From: Lycorma delicatula
Lineage: Eukaryota > Arthropoda > Insecta > Hemiptera > Fulgoridae
Length of the DNA: 64,000 nucleotides
NCBI RefSeq assembly: GCF_047948215.1
Contig: NC_134455.1
Coordinates: 350,701,991 to 350,765,990 of the forward strand
Direction: 5' to 3'
The notes beneath the pieces were generated by a model that searched no databases, was not told the origin of the DNA, and saw nothing but the letters and a program-made list of their open reading frames with translations. The first letter of the stretch is position 1, and each line of letters opens with the position of its first letter. Both the position numbers and the translations under genes were made by a program. Positions 33,455 through 45,230 of this stretch are shown one piece after another.

Positions 33455-33690
33455 AATAATTATTACAATTATTTATTTTTTATTTATTGGTTATTTATTA
33501 GATATTTTTATAAGTTATTTTTTACTTTTCAGGGCATTTTTATATTTGTTAATATATTATATTATTTTGTTTAAAATTCTCAATTTGATTTAATTCTTAT
33601 TTTTTACTTCCTAGAGGGTTTTTCTAATTTGTTTCCTTTTTTATTAATATTAATATTCGTTAAATAAAAGCTTTTTTACTTTTTTTTTTT
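33455..33690 (+). repeat. Repeat R, copy 1
   Basis: AT-rich direct repeat of 61515-61745: shared TTACTTTTCAGGGCATTTTT, TTTAAAATTCTCAATTT, TTTTTCTAATTTGTTTCC and AGTTAAATAAAA-type blocks. Non-coding. Confidence 0.65.
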
Positions 33691-34110
33691 TTTTTTGGCT
33701 AATTATGCGCCCAAAAATATTGGGAAGTGCACGATACATAGCTGAAACCAATTTCATTTTTCGATAATTGATTTTTATGACTTATAAACGTTGTTGATGC
33801 CTGTAGCGTACCATAGTGATTTATTATAGACTACTGAAAACTGAATGACGCTTGAAAAATTTAAAAAAATCATTGTCGTCATCACAGTTTTTTAAATTTT
33901 TGGGCTTAATTTGAAAAACTCCTTACGTTGAGCCAAGAAAAAAAATGTTTTTTGCAACAACAATTTTTTTTGTGTTTTACAATAATTTTGATTAATGTAA
34001 ATAATCAGTAAAAAAGCTTGAATTTTTTCATCCCGTTCAAATTGTTAATAAGTATGTTCTCAAATAATCTTTATTCTTTGCCTTCTGAATTGTCATTTAT
34101 TTATTTTTTT
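33691..34110. other. AT-rich sequence, no gene seen
   Basis: Poly-T near 33677-33697, otherwise nothing recognised. Confidence 0.4.
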
Positions 34111-34114
34111 ATAC

Positions 34115-34453
34115 TTCACCTTCATGTATCTATTTATTTAAGTAATACCAGGTTACAAAAGAACAACACAGTAAGATTACTGTCAACAGTACTTTGCAGA
34201 TATGCCAAGGCATCTGTTCGTGGTCTGGTGTTTAAGTGTAAAGGTACCGGTAAATATGCAGTCTTGAACAGACTCAGGCTTACCACTTCTGAGACGTGCA
34301 GTTAATCGAAACCCAACCACCAAAGAACACCGGTCTAACATTCAAGTCCATATAAAAGCAACTGTCTTTCCAAGGACTCGAACCTTAGAACTCTCAACTT
34401 TGAAAATCAGCTGATTTTACGATGACGAGTTTAACCACTAGACTAACCAGGCA
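34115..34453 (-). mobile_element. SINE2, long variant
   Basis: Standard head (34375-34450) and body (34265-34330), but the 3' part is a different sequence (AATACCAGGTTACAAAAGAA...GCCAAGGCATCTG) shared with 44325-44655. This is a subfamily with another tail. The open frame 34018-34305 overlaps it by chance. Confidence 0.75.
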
Positions 34454-34639
34454 ACTTACCTCAACATTATTTCAAATATTTGAAATAATTAATTTTTTCT
34501 TTAATCATATTTATTTTCTATTTTATAATCATTAATTCTCTATTTTATGATGCTGTTTTGATCAACCATTTATCGTGGTTTTCATTGATCCATCCATTCA
34601 AATTCTGGAAAAGTCAATTTTCTTTTATCCATGGAGGGG

Positions 34640-35845
34640 CATAATTACACATTTCTGATGTAATTTTTGTTATATACAGATCAGAATAAAAGATTAATTT
34701 GATTAAATCAACGCTATATAATATTTTATGCGTTCTCTCAATTAAAAAAAAAAGTAAAATATTAATACTGATTTTTCTTCTTTAATAACGCATTAAAAAT
34801 TACTATTCGAACACAACAGATCTGTTGTCCCACCACTGAAGGGAATACCGTTTACTGTGATATATAGACGTGTAGTAGAAGCTTGAATGGAACAGATTTT
34901 TTTGTGCGTAGTGGAAGTTTGGTTAGGGTGTTTGATTCAAAATCAGGGAAAATGTTGGCCCGTTTAAGGTAAAAGAAGTGGAGGAGGTCATAAGATGTTT
35001 TTGTTCATAAATGGATGGCAGCTGCAGGATCAAGGAAGTGTTCTTCCTCTATTCTCTTTTCGAGATCAGAGCTCGTGTTGCTTTGTCCGCAAACATCTGC
35101 TCATCTACTGCTACGTTGTCAGTACCCGATGTATTTTCTTCTATTGTACGCGTGCCACGCCGACTCAAACCGACTTCTTTGCCTGCCTAACTTGTAACGT
35201 CTAACGTCTTAGCTTGCAGGTATAAATTTCTTTAACCTATCCGAAATGTAACGACACATGATTTATTCTACTTTTTTATAAAAAGATTTCATCCAAACCA
35301 TTATAATAATATCACCTTATATTGTATTTTTTCATAATCCTGAACCGATGTGTTGATATTCTTTCTTATAACATAAAAATAACATCTGCTCGATAATCTC
35401 TGTCAGTTTCATTACTTATTTCACCCGGTAAAAAAAAAGAAAAATACAACTCAGTCCGCTATCTTCACAAACAATGTGGTAATTAACTTTTTCTTTTTTT
35501 TTCAAATATAACCGGTTTTTTTAAATGCAGCATACGTTTAAAATAACAAAAAAATTATAATTAACATTCTCGATTCAAATATATTCGTCTAGTGTAGCAC
35601 ACTAAGAAATTAAAAGAATTTCAGAATATTTTCTACAAGGAAAAAGAAACAAAAACTTTTATAAAGTTGAACAGGATGAAAACAATTTGTCTTTAAGTTA
35701 TAGCTTGAATAAAATTTCAATTACATTTCTGCTCTAAGGGTAAAAACAAGTTATATTGAATTTATTGAAATTTAAATTAAACAGGTAATTTTTTTTAAAT
35801 TTATTTTCCTAATTTATAAATTTCAATCTGTTCAAATAGAGAACA
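34640..35845. other. Mostly AT-rich, no gene recognised
   Basis: Bases 34990-35215 are less AT-rich and hold two overlapping plus-strand open frames (34995-35204, 35015-35197), but neither shows a domain. No repeat from this window matches. A host exon here cannot be excluded or supported. Confidence 0.4.
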
Positions 35846-35849
35846 ATAA

Positions 35850-36255
35850 GCAACCCCCTCCCACGGCTCAATGTGATGAGGATGATATACTCGTATGTGA
35901 TATGTGAATGAAGTATAGTCTTAAACAGACTCAGGCTGGCCATTCCTGAGATGTGTGGTTAATTGAACCCGGAATAGCAAAGTACACCTCTATCCGTTGT
36001 CTAATATTCAAATCCATTCCGGCCTCTGTGGTGCGAGTGGTAACGTCTCGGCGTTTCATCCGGAAGTCCCGGATTTGAATCTCGGTCAGGCAGGGCATTT
36101 TCACGCGCTACAAATCATTCACCTCATCCTCTGAAGCGATACCTAACGATGGTCTCCCGGAAGTTGAAACAAAGAAGAATATTCGAATCCGTAAAATATG
36201 CAACCAGCTTTTGCTAGGATTTGAATCTTAAAATCTTACACTTCAAGAATCAGCT
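35850..36255 (-). mobile_element. SINE2 variant split by a SINE1
   Basis: SINE2 body 35850-36017 (GAGATGTGTGGTTAATTGAA near 35948) and head 36179-36255, separated by a SINE1 at 36018-36178. Confidence 0.8.
36018..36178 (+). mobile_element. SINE1 nested in SINE2
   Basis: tRNA-like head GGCCTCTGTGGTGCGAGTGG and GATTTGAATCTCGG, then the shared ACAAATCATTCACCTCATCC and CTCTGAAGC body and A-rich end. Target duplication ATATTCAAATCCAT (36004-36017) / ATATTCGAATCCGT (36179-36192). Confidence 0.9.
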
Positions 36256-36693
36256 GTTAAAGAAATAATTTCATAGTTTCAAATGGTATTTGCTCTAGAA
36301 GATTGAATAAACCAAGTTCTAGAACTGTACCTCAAATAATTTTTGAGAAAATGATTAAAAAACAAAAAGATTGGTGTCTCAAAACACTTCTTTTTTTTAA
36401 GTTTAGCGTATAATAACTTAGAAATGAAGTATAGTTCAAGAAACTGACTTTTATTAGACAAAAAAGACCACCTATTCTATTTTAAACTGAAATAAGAATA
36501 ATGGAAAATTCATGAAGACAAAAGTATACAACAATATAAATATTACTTACATCATTTTCATATTCTCTGATCTTCTTGATCTTATTGAATGTAGAATGTT
36601 GAATTTTTAATACACGGGTGCGGGTGTTCATTAGGTTTTAGTTTACTAGAATAATAAGTTTAAATTATAATTTATCTCAATCTTTAACAATTA

Positions 36694-37373
36694 CCTGCTG
36701 GCCGAGGAACTGGTAAAGGTTGGCTGACTTCGTGTAGGATGGGTAACTTGTCGGGTTTTGAGGAGGTCCGCCGAGGAACGATGCTATCGGGGTATAGGAC
36801 AACGGGCAGGGTCCTGCAGCGGCCCCGAAAAAAGGGATAGTTGTTTTTATTGTGAAGCTGACGGGCACCTTCGGAAGAACTGCGAAACGGAGGCTAAATG
36901 TTCGCTATGCAACACTCGCGGGCATTCACTTGGAGGATAGGAGCTGCAGAACCAACAGCAAAATATGAGTCCCGTCGCCTTTGCTTGTGGGGGTCCTAAG
37001 ATTGGGACAGACCCATCTAGAAGGTGTGGGCCACTTAGTTGTCCCATTCTCGTTGATTGGACGGGAACTTCCATATATCTTCAACATGAAGGGGCAAACT
37101 AATATCGTAGTCCTGTTGGAGGAATCCCATTGGGGTTCCCCATTTGAGGCGTGGCGTCAAGACCGGTGTCCCGGTGGAGGGATCCCTTGGAATTCCCTCA
37201 TTAGAGACAGGGCGTGTAGTTAAAAGACCGGGTCCCGGCTACCTGTGGGGGGAACTTTAGTTCCCGAAGAGGTAATTTGAGACGATGGCACCCCCTGGAG
37301 CTGAGTAAATGCTTGATTGCGAATCCAGCTCCGGATGGGGGGGGGGGATAAACCAATGATGTACTCAAAAAAA
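36694..37373 (+). mobile_element. Short poly-A retroelement with ORF1-type zinc knuckles joined to 3' UTR
   Basis: Flanked by AATCTTTAACAATTA at 36679-36693 and 37374-37388 (the first two A of the right copy overlap the A-run) and ending in an A-run: a target-primed insertion of about 680 bp. In the frame 36758-36940 there is a CCHC zinc knuckle, CFYCEADGHLRKNC (36842-36883), followed by CSLCNTRGH, the start of a second one whose last Cys lies beyond a frame break. Paired knuckles like these close ORF1 of R1-type LINEs. Less than 250 bases later, 37126-37200 matches the 3' UTR of the LINE at 39770-41240 (GGCGT-AAGACC-GTGTC-CGGTG and GAGGGATCCCTT). No reverse transcriptase lies between, so the copy is internally deleted or is a non-autonomous subfamily. 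Confidence 0.8.
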
Positions 37374-37389
37374 AATCTTTAACAATTAA

Positions 37390-38280
37390 ATTTTTGTTTG
37401 TAAGAACTTTTATCTGTTCATGTAAGAACTTATTTTTTTTTAAATAGTTTTAATTTATAAATTCCCTTTTAGAAGTAGTGTATATAATGGGTCATACCTG
37501 CGCACAGGTTTTCTTTAACGGTGTTATGTTTCCTAATTATAAATTTTATTGCTTATTTAATTAATATTTTGTAAAAGGGAAATAAAGGTTTTTTTATTCA
37601 TCCAATGTACTTTGAAATCAAAAGGCAGGTTATTTTCTAAGAAATATAAGTACATATTACCCATAAGGCGAACTTCAAAAATAAATGGTCCAAAAATACT
37701 ATACAAAACATTAATACAAAGCCCGTGACAGAAATTACTTATCACTGTATCATATGAAATTTCGAAATTTCAATTATTATTTCGGGAACAAATAACTTCA
37801 TCTCTTGAATAAATTACGTCATCAGTTTTTAATAAGTAAAATTTCTTTTACTCTTATTTAGTTGACATTACTTCATAGATTTTCTCAGAATTATTTGTTC
37901 TACAAATTTTAATTGTTTACTAGCAATTTAAGCAACATAAGCAGCATTTAACTAAGTAATTTAGTAAGTCAAACCTAAAAAATTGTGTTTTGCGGCATCA
38001 TTTTTTTTTCATGTTTTATACTAATTTTCTAAAGAATTATTAGATATAAAATTCTGAGACACATGAAAAAACCAATAAAATGGCCATTTAATTCGTTTTT
38101 TCAAGTCAAAAATCATTTTAAACCATCAAATTTACTCTTTAAATTTCATTTAAAATTGTTTCCCTGTTGTAACTTTCTTAAGAAGCGTATTCGCCGCGGA
38201 TACATGTTTTAATGAATTTTTCATTATTTTCGCTTGTAGAATATGTTCTAATATTATTTCCGTTACTTTATGAGAAACTT
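37390..38280. other. AT-rich sequence with repeat Z copy 2, no gene
   Basis: 37620-37745 resembles 11880-12005 (repeat Z). No other feature seen. Confidence 0.4.
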
Positions 38281-38282
38281 TG

Positions 38283-38289
38283 TGTATGT

Positions 38290-38375
<86 letters not shown>
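38283..38375. repeat. (GT)n microsatellite, about 45 units
   Basis: Nearly pure GT tract. The valine/cysteine and histidine/threonine open frames on either strand come from this repeat. Confidence 0.98.
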
Positions 38376-38380
<5 letters not shown>

Positions 38381-38767
38381 AATGTTTTTACTGTTTTGAA
38401 TTCCTTAATATTGAAACAGATACAATGTAAACTTAACCAATCCCACATCAATTTCTATCTAAATCACCGATCCGTATAAACTTCGTATTTATTCGTATAA
38501 AGGAAGGCAAACGGAACGGTTTTTCCTTTTCTATGGACAAAATTAGTTCCCGACGAATGCCCAGGAAAAGGAATGTTTCACATCATTTATGTATAAAATA
38601 CCTAAAATCGCAATTAATATTTATATTAGTATTCGTAAAATTTATTTTCGTAGAGAGATAACCCTCTTTTTCCTTTTATTAATTTCTATCGTTCAGAATT
38701 AAGTATTTAAAATGAAATATTTTTTTAAAATAACATTTTATAAACAAATAATCTTTTAATGATTAAA

Positions 38768-38913
38768 AACCTCCGGGATCACTGTTATGTATTGCTTTAG
38801 AGGATGATATGAATGACAAGTAGCGTGTGAAAATGCCTTGCCTGACCGGGATTCGAACCCGCGACCTCCGGATGAAAGGCCGAGACGCTACCACTCGCGC
38901 CACAGAAGCTGGC
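38768..38913 (-). mobile_element. SINE1 with target duplication
   Basis: Minus-strand SINE1: tRNA-like head (GGCGCGAGTGGTAGCGTCTC, GGTTCGAATCCCGGTCAGG) at 38840-38905, tail at 38768-38840. Flanked by TAATGATTAAA at 38757-38767 and 38914-38924. Confidence 0.95.
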
Positions 38914-38929
38914 TAATGATTAAAGACCA

Positions 38930-39765
38930 TTCTAGCAAATGTATTACCTCTAGCAAAATCTTTATTGTGGACCTACCTAAGCTAAGTTAATATATTTACC
39001 TCGTGTTTTGGTGGTTTTATAACAGATTTTTTCAAACCTTTATTTTTTTATCTTGATTCAAACTCATTAATGTAAAATTTAGCAAAATGCATAAAATATA
39101 TAAATACCAATTTTGTCAATCAAATGGAAGATACTAAAATGGCAGAAAGACTTACTTTTTAATAATTGAAAAAAAGAAATATGTTGAAAAACCGCAATTA
39201 CGTTGTAAACTATCAAATTGGTTCAAACGTACGAATGTAAGGTTTACTAAAATATATAAATACCAATTTTTAAATCAAGTGTATCTTGACAGCTTACCAT
39301 TATTTAGACCATTATTTCTTAAAGATTATACACGTCGGCCAAAAACGACCATAGATGTATCTTTGTAATCCTCTAACGATACTTAATCTTAATCCGAAAT
39401 CAAATTCAAAATCCGAGGTAAAGAGTGTTTACATATACACATTGAATTCAATAACGAGCTGTTCGTTCGTTGAAAATGTTTAAATAGTTATGTAGGTGGT
39501 ACAATACCTAATACGAACTATTTAAAACTCGTTGTGTTGTACTGAGTTTATTCTTAATACACAAATTTCGCTTACGAATTGAACAATTCTGAACGACGAA
39601 AATATGTTAAACTTTACTTCAATGATATCCCGAAGAAAAACTAATTTAAATCGTTGTTAAATGAAATAATATACCATTATCTTCTGTGGTCGTTCAGTTT
39701 AGTAGAATAGGACGTTTCATGACATTCTTTAGAGATGAATGGGTTTGAAGCTTCAACTAAAAACA
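38930..39765. other. AT-rich sequence, no gene seen
   Basis: No motif or family member recognised. Confidence 0.4.
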
Positions 39766-39769
39766 TATG

Positions 39770-40290
39770 ATCCGAGGCAGGTCCATTTTTGCCAAGCAGC
39801 CATTAGTATTGTCGCGGCATACCGCACGGTCTCTCGTACTGCGGTTGAAGTCGTTGGGGGTGTTCCTCCAGTTCTTTAGAGAGCCCAAATGCTCTTTCGG
39901 GTATTCAATGGAATGTCTAAAGCTGAACTCAGGCATTTAGTGTTGAGAGACTGACAAGATACTTGGAATGCCTCGACTACTGGGGAATGGACTCGGCGTA
40001 TTTCATATAATATTGACTCATAGGTGAAGCGTAGATTCGGGGAGGTGGGGTTTTACCTCTTCCAGCTACTAACAGGGCAAGCGAGTTCGAAGGAAGCCTG
40101 TGTCGATTTGGAAAGCGAGCTACCTCTGCCTGCAGATATTGCGAGTTACCAGATACACCCGAGCATACCATCTATAAATGTTGTAGATGAAATGGTGTAA
40201 ATCAGGAGCTTGGATTAGTCTGGGGTACTCCGGAGAGAACCATGAACTATATGTTATCCAGTAGACGGGCCTCTGGGATTATGTTGAGAA
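39770..40290 (+). pseudogene. R1-like ORF2 C-terminal remnant
   Basis: Reads AISIVAAYRTVSRTAVEVVG then GVPPV from about 39797, the thumb block conserved in R1-type reverse transcriptases. The helix-rich MLFRVFNGMSKAELRHLVLR follows (about 39890) with TWNASTTGEWTRR (about 39962). Stops occur at roughly 40-codon intervals. The palm domain and the C-terminal Cys/His block are not recognisable. It differs from the 24-26 kb LINE, so at least two R1-like families are present. Confidence 0.75.
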
Positions 40291-41240
40291 GCTTGCTTCA
40301 AAAATATTGATGGCAAAAACCCATGCTTGGGAGTTGGATAGTGAGTAGCTATGGTTGTATGACGTGTGTGGATGTGGGGGATGAAGATTAGCGTCTCATG
40401 GAGTCGCCGTCCGTCTGGGCTTGCTTGGATGGACGGTGGCCAACAAGTGTGGGGACATTGGATCCCTTGCATCTTCCTGCTGAGTAGCGATTTTTTTAAG
40501 GTTACATTTAAATCTAGACTGATGGGGCAGTCTGCAATGGCTGTTCTTACTGCAGTAATTAAATCAAATTACAATAGAAGATTCAACCGTCGGCCGACCT
40601 GCCGTGCCGGACGTTATCCCGGTAGATGGGGAGGGCCGCTTGAGTTAAAGGTCACGTCCCTGCGTAGTGAAATACTTTGTTGTTGGTTCAGCGCAGGGGT
40701 GTAGGAAGGAGAAAAAAGGTCCATTTTGCTAGGACGGTGCTTCGAGCTAAGGATAATGAGAAGCGGAGAAGGGGCTTCTAACGGGGTGCACTGGCAGCTT
40801 CAGATGTGAAGACTGGTACGCCTTGGTGTGCCAGCTCCGATGATCAGTTGGGGACTCCGTACATAACATGTACCGCTATGACAGTTTCCTGTTGGGATGA
40901 AGATCTTCAGAATCGTCAGCCACTAGGGTGGCGTTAAGACCAGTGTCGCGGTGAGGGATCCCTTTGGGGACCCCTCATTTGAGGCATAAAGCACAGATAA
41001 GACTGAGTACCGGCCTTTGGCGTGGAGATAAATATTGCAGCTTAGCTGGTTCCGGATTCATCTCGCTGAGGGTTAGAGACTGGCACAATAAGATAGATCC
41101 AACCGGCTGGCCGACCTGCCTTGCCGGACGTACAGCTGGTAAGCGGGAAGGCTCGTTAGAGTTATAGAACATTTCACTGGGCTGAGTTATAGTTAGCTGT
41201 GGGTCCGGCTCAGGAGAAGGAGAAAAAAAGCTCCATTCCA
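39770..41240 (+). mobile_element. R1-like LINE, second family: ORF2 end plus long 3' UTR with internal duplication
   Basis: ORF2 remnant at 39770-40290, then a moderately GC-rich UTR. Two stretches of about 130 bases in the UTR are alike: 40590-40722 and 41100-41233. Both start CGGCCGACCTGCC.TGCCGGACG and end GGAGAAAAAA.GTCC/GCTCC. The segment 40920-41000 matches 37126-37200 in the short zinc-knuckle element. Confidence 0.75.
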
Positions 41241-41485
41241 TTTTTCCATATTCTGACCAAATTTTTAAGATCTTATCAGCTCCCACGTATTTTTTTAAAT
41301 GGTATACAATTTATACGCATTTTTAGACTCTCTTTACAATGTTTAACTATACATTACACTATTCAAAAGAAATTTTGCTATCAAGTGAAATTTTGCAAGT
41401 AGTGTTTCTTATTTCATTATTCCTTCCAATTAAGAAATAAAAATTTAGCACTGAAAATACTTGAAAGATATATTACCTACTAGGT

Positions 41486-42797
41486 ACGAAGGTTAACTTT
41501 TAAGTTTTTACAAACGGCCACTAGATGGTACTGTCGAGATGTGACATTACTATTGTAAAATTTTACTTTTTCTATTGTTATAACAGAGATAGCTCAGAAA
41601 TGGGCCGAGTAGTTTGTTTACATGATCGTTTAAAAAAAACAGTTTTGTGAATAAATGGAAATTTCACGTGAAGGTTTTCATCAGATGATTATTTTAGTCA
41701 CTCAACAACAATTCCTCGAACCGCTTCGTTCAACATTTGGTAATCAATCGTCATCATCAGAAAATATTATTTACAATCGTTTTCAGAATTTCTTCCTGGC
41801 CGTGCTTCCGGTAGCGATGAATTTCGTGAAGGTCGACCAAAATCGGTTGTTGTTCCAAAAAAAAACATCGATGCTGTGCGTAAAATGATTGAGGAGGATC
41901 GACATGTGACTTAATTTGAGATAGAGGTATCCTTAGACATATCGAAGAATACAATACATTCGATTTTACATGAACATTTAGCTGAGAAAAAGATCTGTTC
42001 CCGAATGATTCCGCATAATTTGACTGAATCTCAAAAACAGTCTCGTGTCAATCATGTACGGAAATACTTAAAAACTTCGACTGAAGAAATGAAAATTCCG
42101 TATACAACATCGTAACAGGAGATTAAACTTGGATATTTCTATACGAGCCGGAAAGTAAGCAACAATCAACTGTTTGACTAAGCAACACTCAACTGAGCAC
42201 CCTCAACTGTTTAAGTGTTCAAAGATGAACCGAATCCAACGAAAGTTGTTCGTTAATGAAGCACGTTCAAGAAAACGCTTGTTTCTTCTGTTATACTGGA
42301 CATGTAGTAACCATTACTTTAGAAAATCAAAGAACAATTAATGCTTAATACTTAATGGTATACAAAAATTTGTTTGCCAGAAGTCATCAATGAAATCAGA
42401 AAAACAACCAAAAACGTCGCATCATTCTTCATCATGACAATGCCAGCTCTCATACATCACGTCAAACAATTGATTATTTGACAGAGAAAAACACTGGATT
42501 ATCGTCTCATTGCCCTTATTCACCTGATTTATCGCCTAACTACTTTTTTTGTTCGCGAATGTCAAACAAAAAATGCGGGGACAGAGATTTTCATCACCTC
42601 AAGAAGCTGTTGATCCTTCCAAAACCATGTCGTTGAGGTACCAATATCAGAGTGGAAAAGATGTTTCGAGAATTGGTTTGAACCCATGCAAAAGTGTATA
42701 AATTTTAAAGTCAAATATTTTTAGAAACAATAAAAAGATTTGAATGAAACACATTTTTTACTTCATCGTTTTTGTAAAAATTTAAAAGGCGGCTATC
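41486..42797 (+). mobile_element. Second mariner element, decayed, with recognisable ends
   Basis: Imperfect inverted ends: at the left ACTTTTAAGTTTTTACAAAC (about 41497), at the right GCCTTTTAAATTTTTACAAA read inwards (about 42793-42774). Total about 1.3 kb, as expected of a mariner. The right end runs into a TA array (42798). Confidence 0.8.
41655..42705 (+). pseudogene. Mariner transposase, heavily broken
   Basis: Readable pieces in order: GRASGSDEFREGRPKSVVV (about 41800), NIDAVRKMIEEDRHVT (about 41868), then a stop, NTIHSILHEHLAEKKICSRM (about 41950) and HNLTESQKQSRV. The first catalytic block is intact as G-D but its Glu codon is TAA (about 42122-42127). HHDNASSHTSRQTIDYL holds the second Asp (about 42432). 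CPYSPDLSPN ends before the third Asp position, which is Tyr (TAC at 42541-42543). Then MRGQRFSSPQEAVD in another frame. A direct duplication of CAACTGTTT/CTCAACTG-type sequence at 42165-42215 adds a further frame break. It is a different mariner subfamily from the 19-20 kb copy and more decayed. Confidence 0.85.
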
Positions 42798-43440
42798 ATA
42801 TATATATATTGGCCTATTTTCTGTTTGATATCTTCAAACTAGATAGACCGAATCGGATGAAATTTGGAAGTATGACTTTTGTGTAACTTATTTAATTTTA
42901 GTCACAATTAGTCAAGTCGAAAGAAGATACAATGAACCTTATGGGTTCCGTATCTCAAATCTTTTTTTGACCAAAAACAGGTAAATTTTTTCACATTATT
43001 TGTACGATACTTTCTGATGGTGTTCAATTTTTTTGCAAGTACTAATAAATGGATAGACCAAAAACCATTATTTTATTTTTTTATTTGTTCTAGACTCAAA
43101 ATCATTATTCTATTAATTAAATATATCCATTGCATTAGTATGTCATTTTTCGTTTTATATTTGGGCAATTTCTTTCAGGGGTGAGGGAGTATAAGCCTTA
43201 TTTTTTGGGGTTTTTCATCAGTTATAGTTTTGATTTACATCTTCAGGCAGAATTAACAAATTTTTAAGACATTTTCACCTATTTAATTTTGATCACATTT
43301 TGCAATGGTAGTAGAGAAATACGAACCTTCTCCATCCCAAAATTTTAGACAGAGATTAAGTAAATTAATGGTACTATTCAATTTTTGTTACAATTGATGA
43401 AGAGAGGAGAAAATTTGGTCACCATAACTTCCGCAACTTA
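42798..43440 (+). repeat. Repeat X, copy 1
   Basis: Starts in a TA array and shares CTATTTT.TGTTTGATATCT, TAGA.TGACCGA-type, GATGAAATT and AATACA/GATACAATGAACC blocks with 55405-55700. Non-coding, diverged. Confidence 0.5.
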
Positions 43441-44320
43441 TAATTTTACTCATATAGTAGAATAATATTTTTTTATACAAAAACTTCTTGCATGCTTACA
43501 AACTTTAATATTCAACTTAATTTTCCTATTATTTAGCACTTTGTCAAGAGAGAAGCCCTCCGTAGAGAGATTTGCATAACTATGCCGACGTTTTGTTCCT
43601 TTTACTGAGACTTCTAGCTTGCAATATTTTAAACACATTCCAGACAGTTAGCGTTCGTATACTGAATTGTTCTGGTAAGCTTATATTCTCGTTCACACTT
43701 CTCATTACTTCTTCATTTTTCATTTTATCTGTTCATTAAATCATCTGTAATCTCCTGCCTATCCACATTTAATATTCCTTCAGCCTTTCTTTTTCTCTTT
43801 TCCTTAGCGTCTATGATTTTAAGTAACAAAAGTAATAGTTCATGTGATGTTTCTTCAACTAATTGCTTCTTAAAGATACGGTTTACGGAAAGTAAATTTG
43901 TCTTTCTGATAAATGAATATTTAGTCATTGCTGTTTTAATTTTTTCATTTTCACTTTTTAAATACTTTTCTTAAACTAATACGTAAATAATAAATAATTA
44001 AATATTTATAACACAAATCGGTATATAATAATAATACATTACATAGGTCAAGAATGGATAAGTACGCTACTCCATAGATTAAAAAAAGGAACTCCCCAGC
44101 ATTTTCCGGGATGGATTAAGGGAAATCGTTTAAAACCTTGATAGCAGCAGCATTAATAATTTCAGGACCAAATATAAAATTAAAAACCGATGCGATTAAA
44201 ATCTATTTAAATTATTTTAAATATAAACAAATGAAATAATTTTAAAGGTATAACTACTGAAAGTAAATATGAAGGTATTAAATTTATTTATCTCTTTGTT
44301 TATCTACTTATTTATTTATT
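43441..44320. other. AT-rich sequence with short repeat V copy 2, no gene
   Basis: 44030-44150 matches 28650-28800 (GTACGCTACTCCATAG, TTTTCCGGGATGGATTAAGG). The open frames 43450-43638 and 43725-43928 have no motif. Confidence 0.4.
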
Positions 44321-44324
44321 TACT

Positions 44325-44655
44325 TAATACCAGTTACAGAGTAACAAAGCTCAGCAATATGATGCCACTATACTCTGCAGAGATGTCAAGGCATCTGTGT
44401 GCGATATGCCGTGTAAATGTACTCGTAATGTAGCGGTAAAAGTTTAGTCCTGAACAGAGTTAGGCCGACATTCCTGAGACGAGCGATTAATTGAACCCCA
44501 ACCACTGGTTTCTACAAAACACACTGGTATCTACGATCTAGTATTCAAATCCGTTTAAAAGCAATTAACTTGATTAGGATTTGAACCCTAGAACTCTCGA
44601 CTTTGAAATCAGCTGATTTACGACGATAAGTTTACCACGAAACCTACCCGAAGAG
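44325..44655 (-). mobile_element. SINE2, long variant
   Basis: Same organisation and alternative tail as 34115-34453. Head near 44570-44650, body near 44480-44560 with a small insertion GGTTTCTACAAAACACA. Confidence 0.75.
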
Positions 44656-44807
44656 TACATAAAATAACTAAAAATTATTTAGACGTTAGTGAAAATTATT
44701 TGAGCACTAGATGATGTACACGTTGAAAACGGGATGCAGAAAGATTAGGGTATTTTTATTAGTATTATTTAAACATGCATCGATTTTAAACATGAAAATT
44801 ATCTTTT

Positions 44808-44930
44808 CTGTATTCAAACCAATATAAAAGTAACTGCCTTTACAAAGACCGGAACCTTAGAACTCTCGAATTCGAAAATCAGCTTATTTTGCGATGATGA
44901 ATTTAACCATGAGACTAACATGGCGTTATA
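44808..44930 (-). mobile_element. SINE2, tRNA-like head only
   Basis: Head region only; its outer end (TAACATGGCG near 44917) is repeated inverted (CGCCATGTTA at 44944-44953) across a short TA tract. Confidence 0.65.
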
Positions 44931-45041
44931 TATATATATAACCCGCCATGTTAATAATATAATGTATATATGTTAATATATATGAAATATATAATTAATT
45001 AATTATATAATTAATTCGAATATACTTAATTCGAATTCATA

Positions 45042-45091
<50 letters not shown>

Positions 45092-45157
45092 TCTTCTATA
45101 TACAATATATTATTTATATATTGTATACAAATAATATATATATATATATATGTATAC

Positions 45158-45215
<58 letters not shown>

Positions 45216-45230
45216 GTGTGTGTGAGTAAA
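44930..45230. repeat. TA/TG microsatellite cluster with small palindromes
   Basis: TA arrays at 44928-44941, 45054-45088, 45135-45180 and a TG array at 45179-45226, separated by AT-rich palindromic DNA (AATTAATTAATTATATAATT). Confidence 0.95.

Noticed and set aside
34995..35204. Host exon candidate
   Set aside because: Less AT-rich open frames, but no domain, no splice evidence that can be judged, and two competing frames.
38212..38479. Open frames on both strands across the GT tract
   Set aside because: Encoded by the dinucleotide repeat (Val/Cys or His/Thr runs); no domain.
40254..40704. Open frames on both strands in the 40 kb LINE
   Set aside because: UTR of the R1-like element; no motif and no codon bias.
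45041..45229. Open frame rich in Tyr-Ile and Cys-Val
   Set aside because: TA and TG microsatellites.
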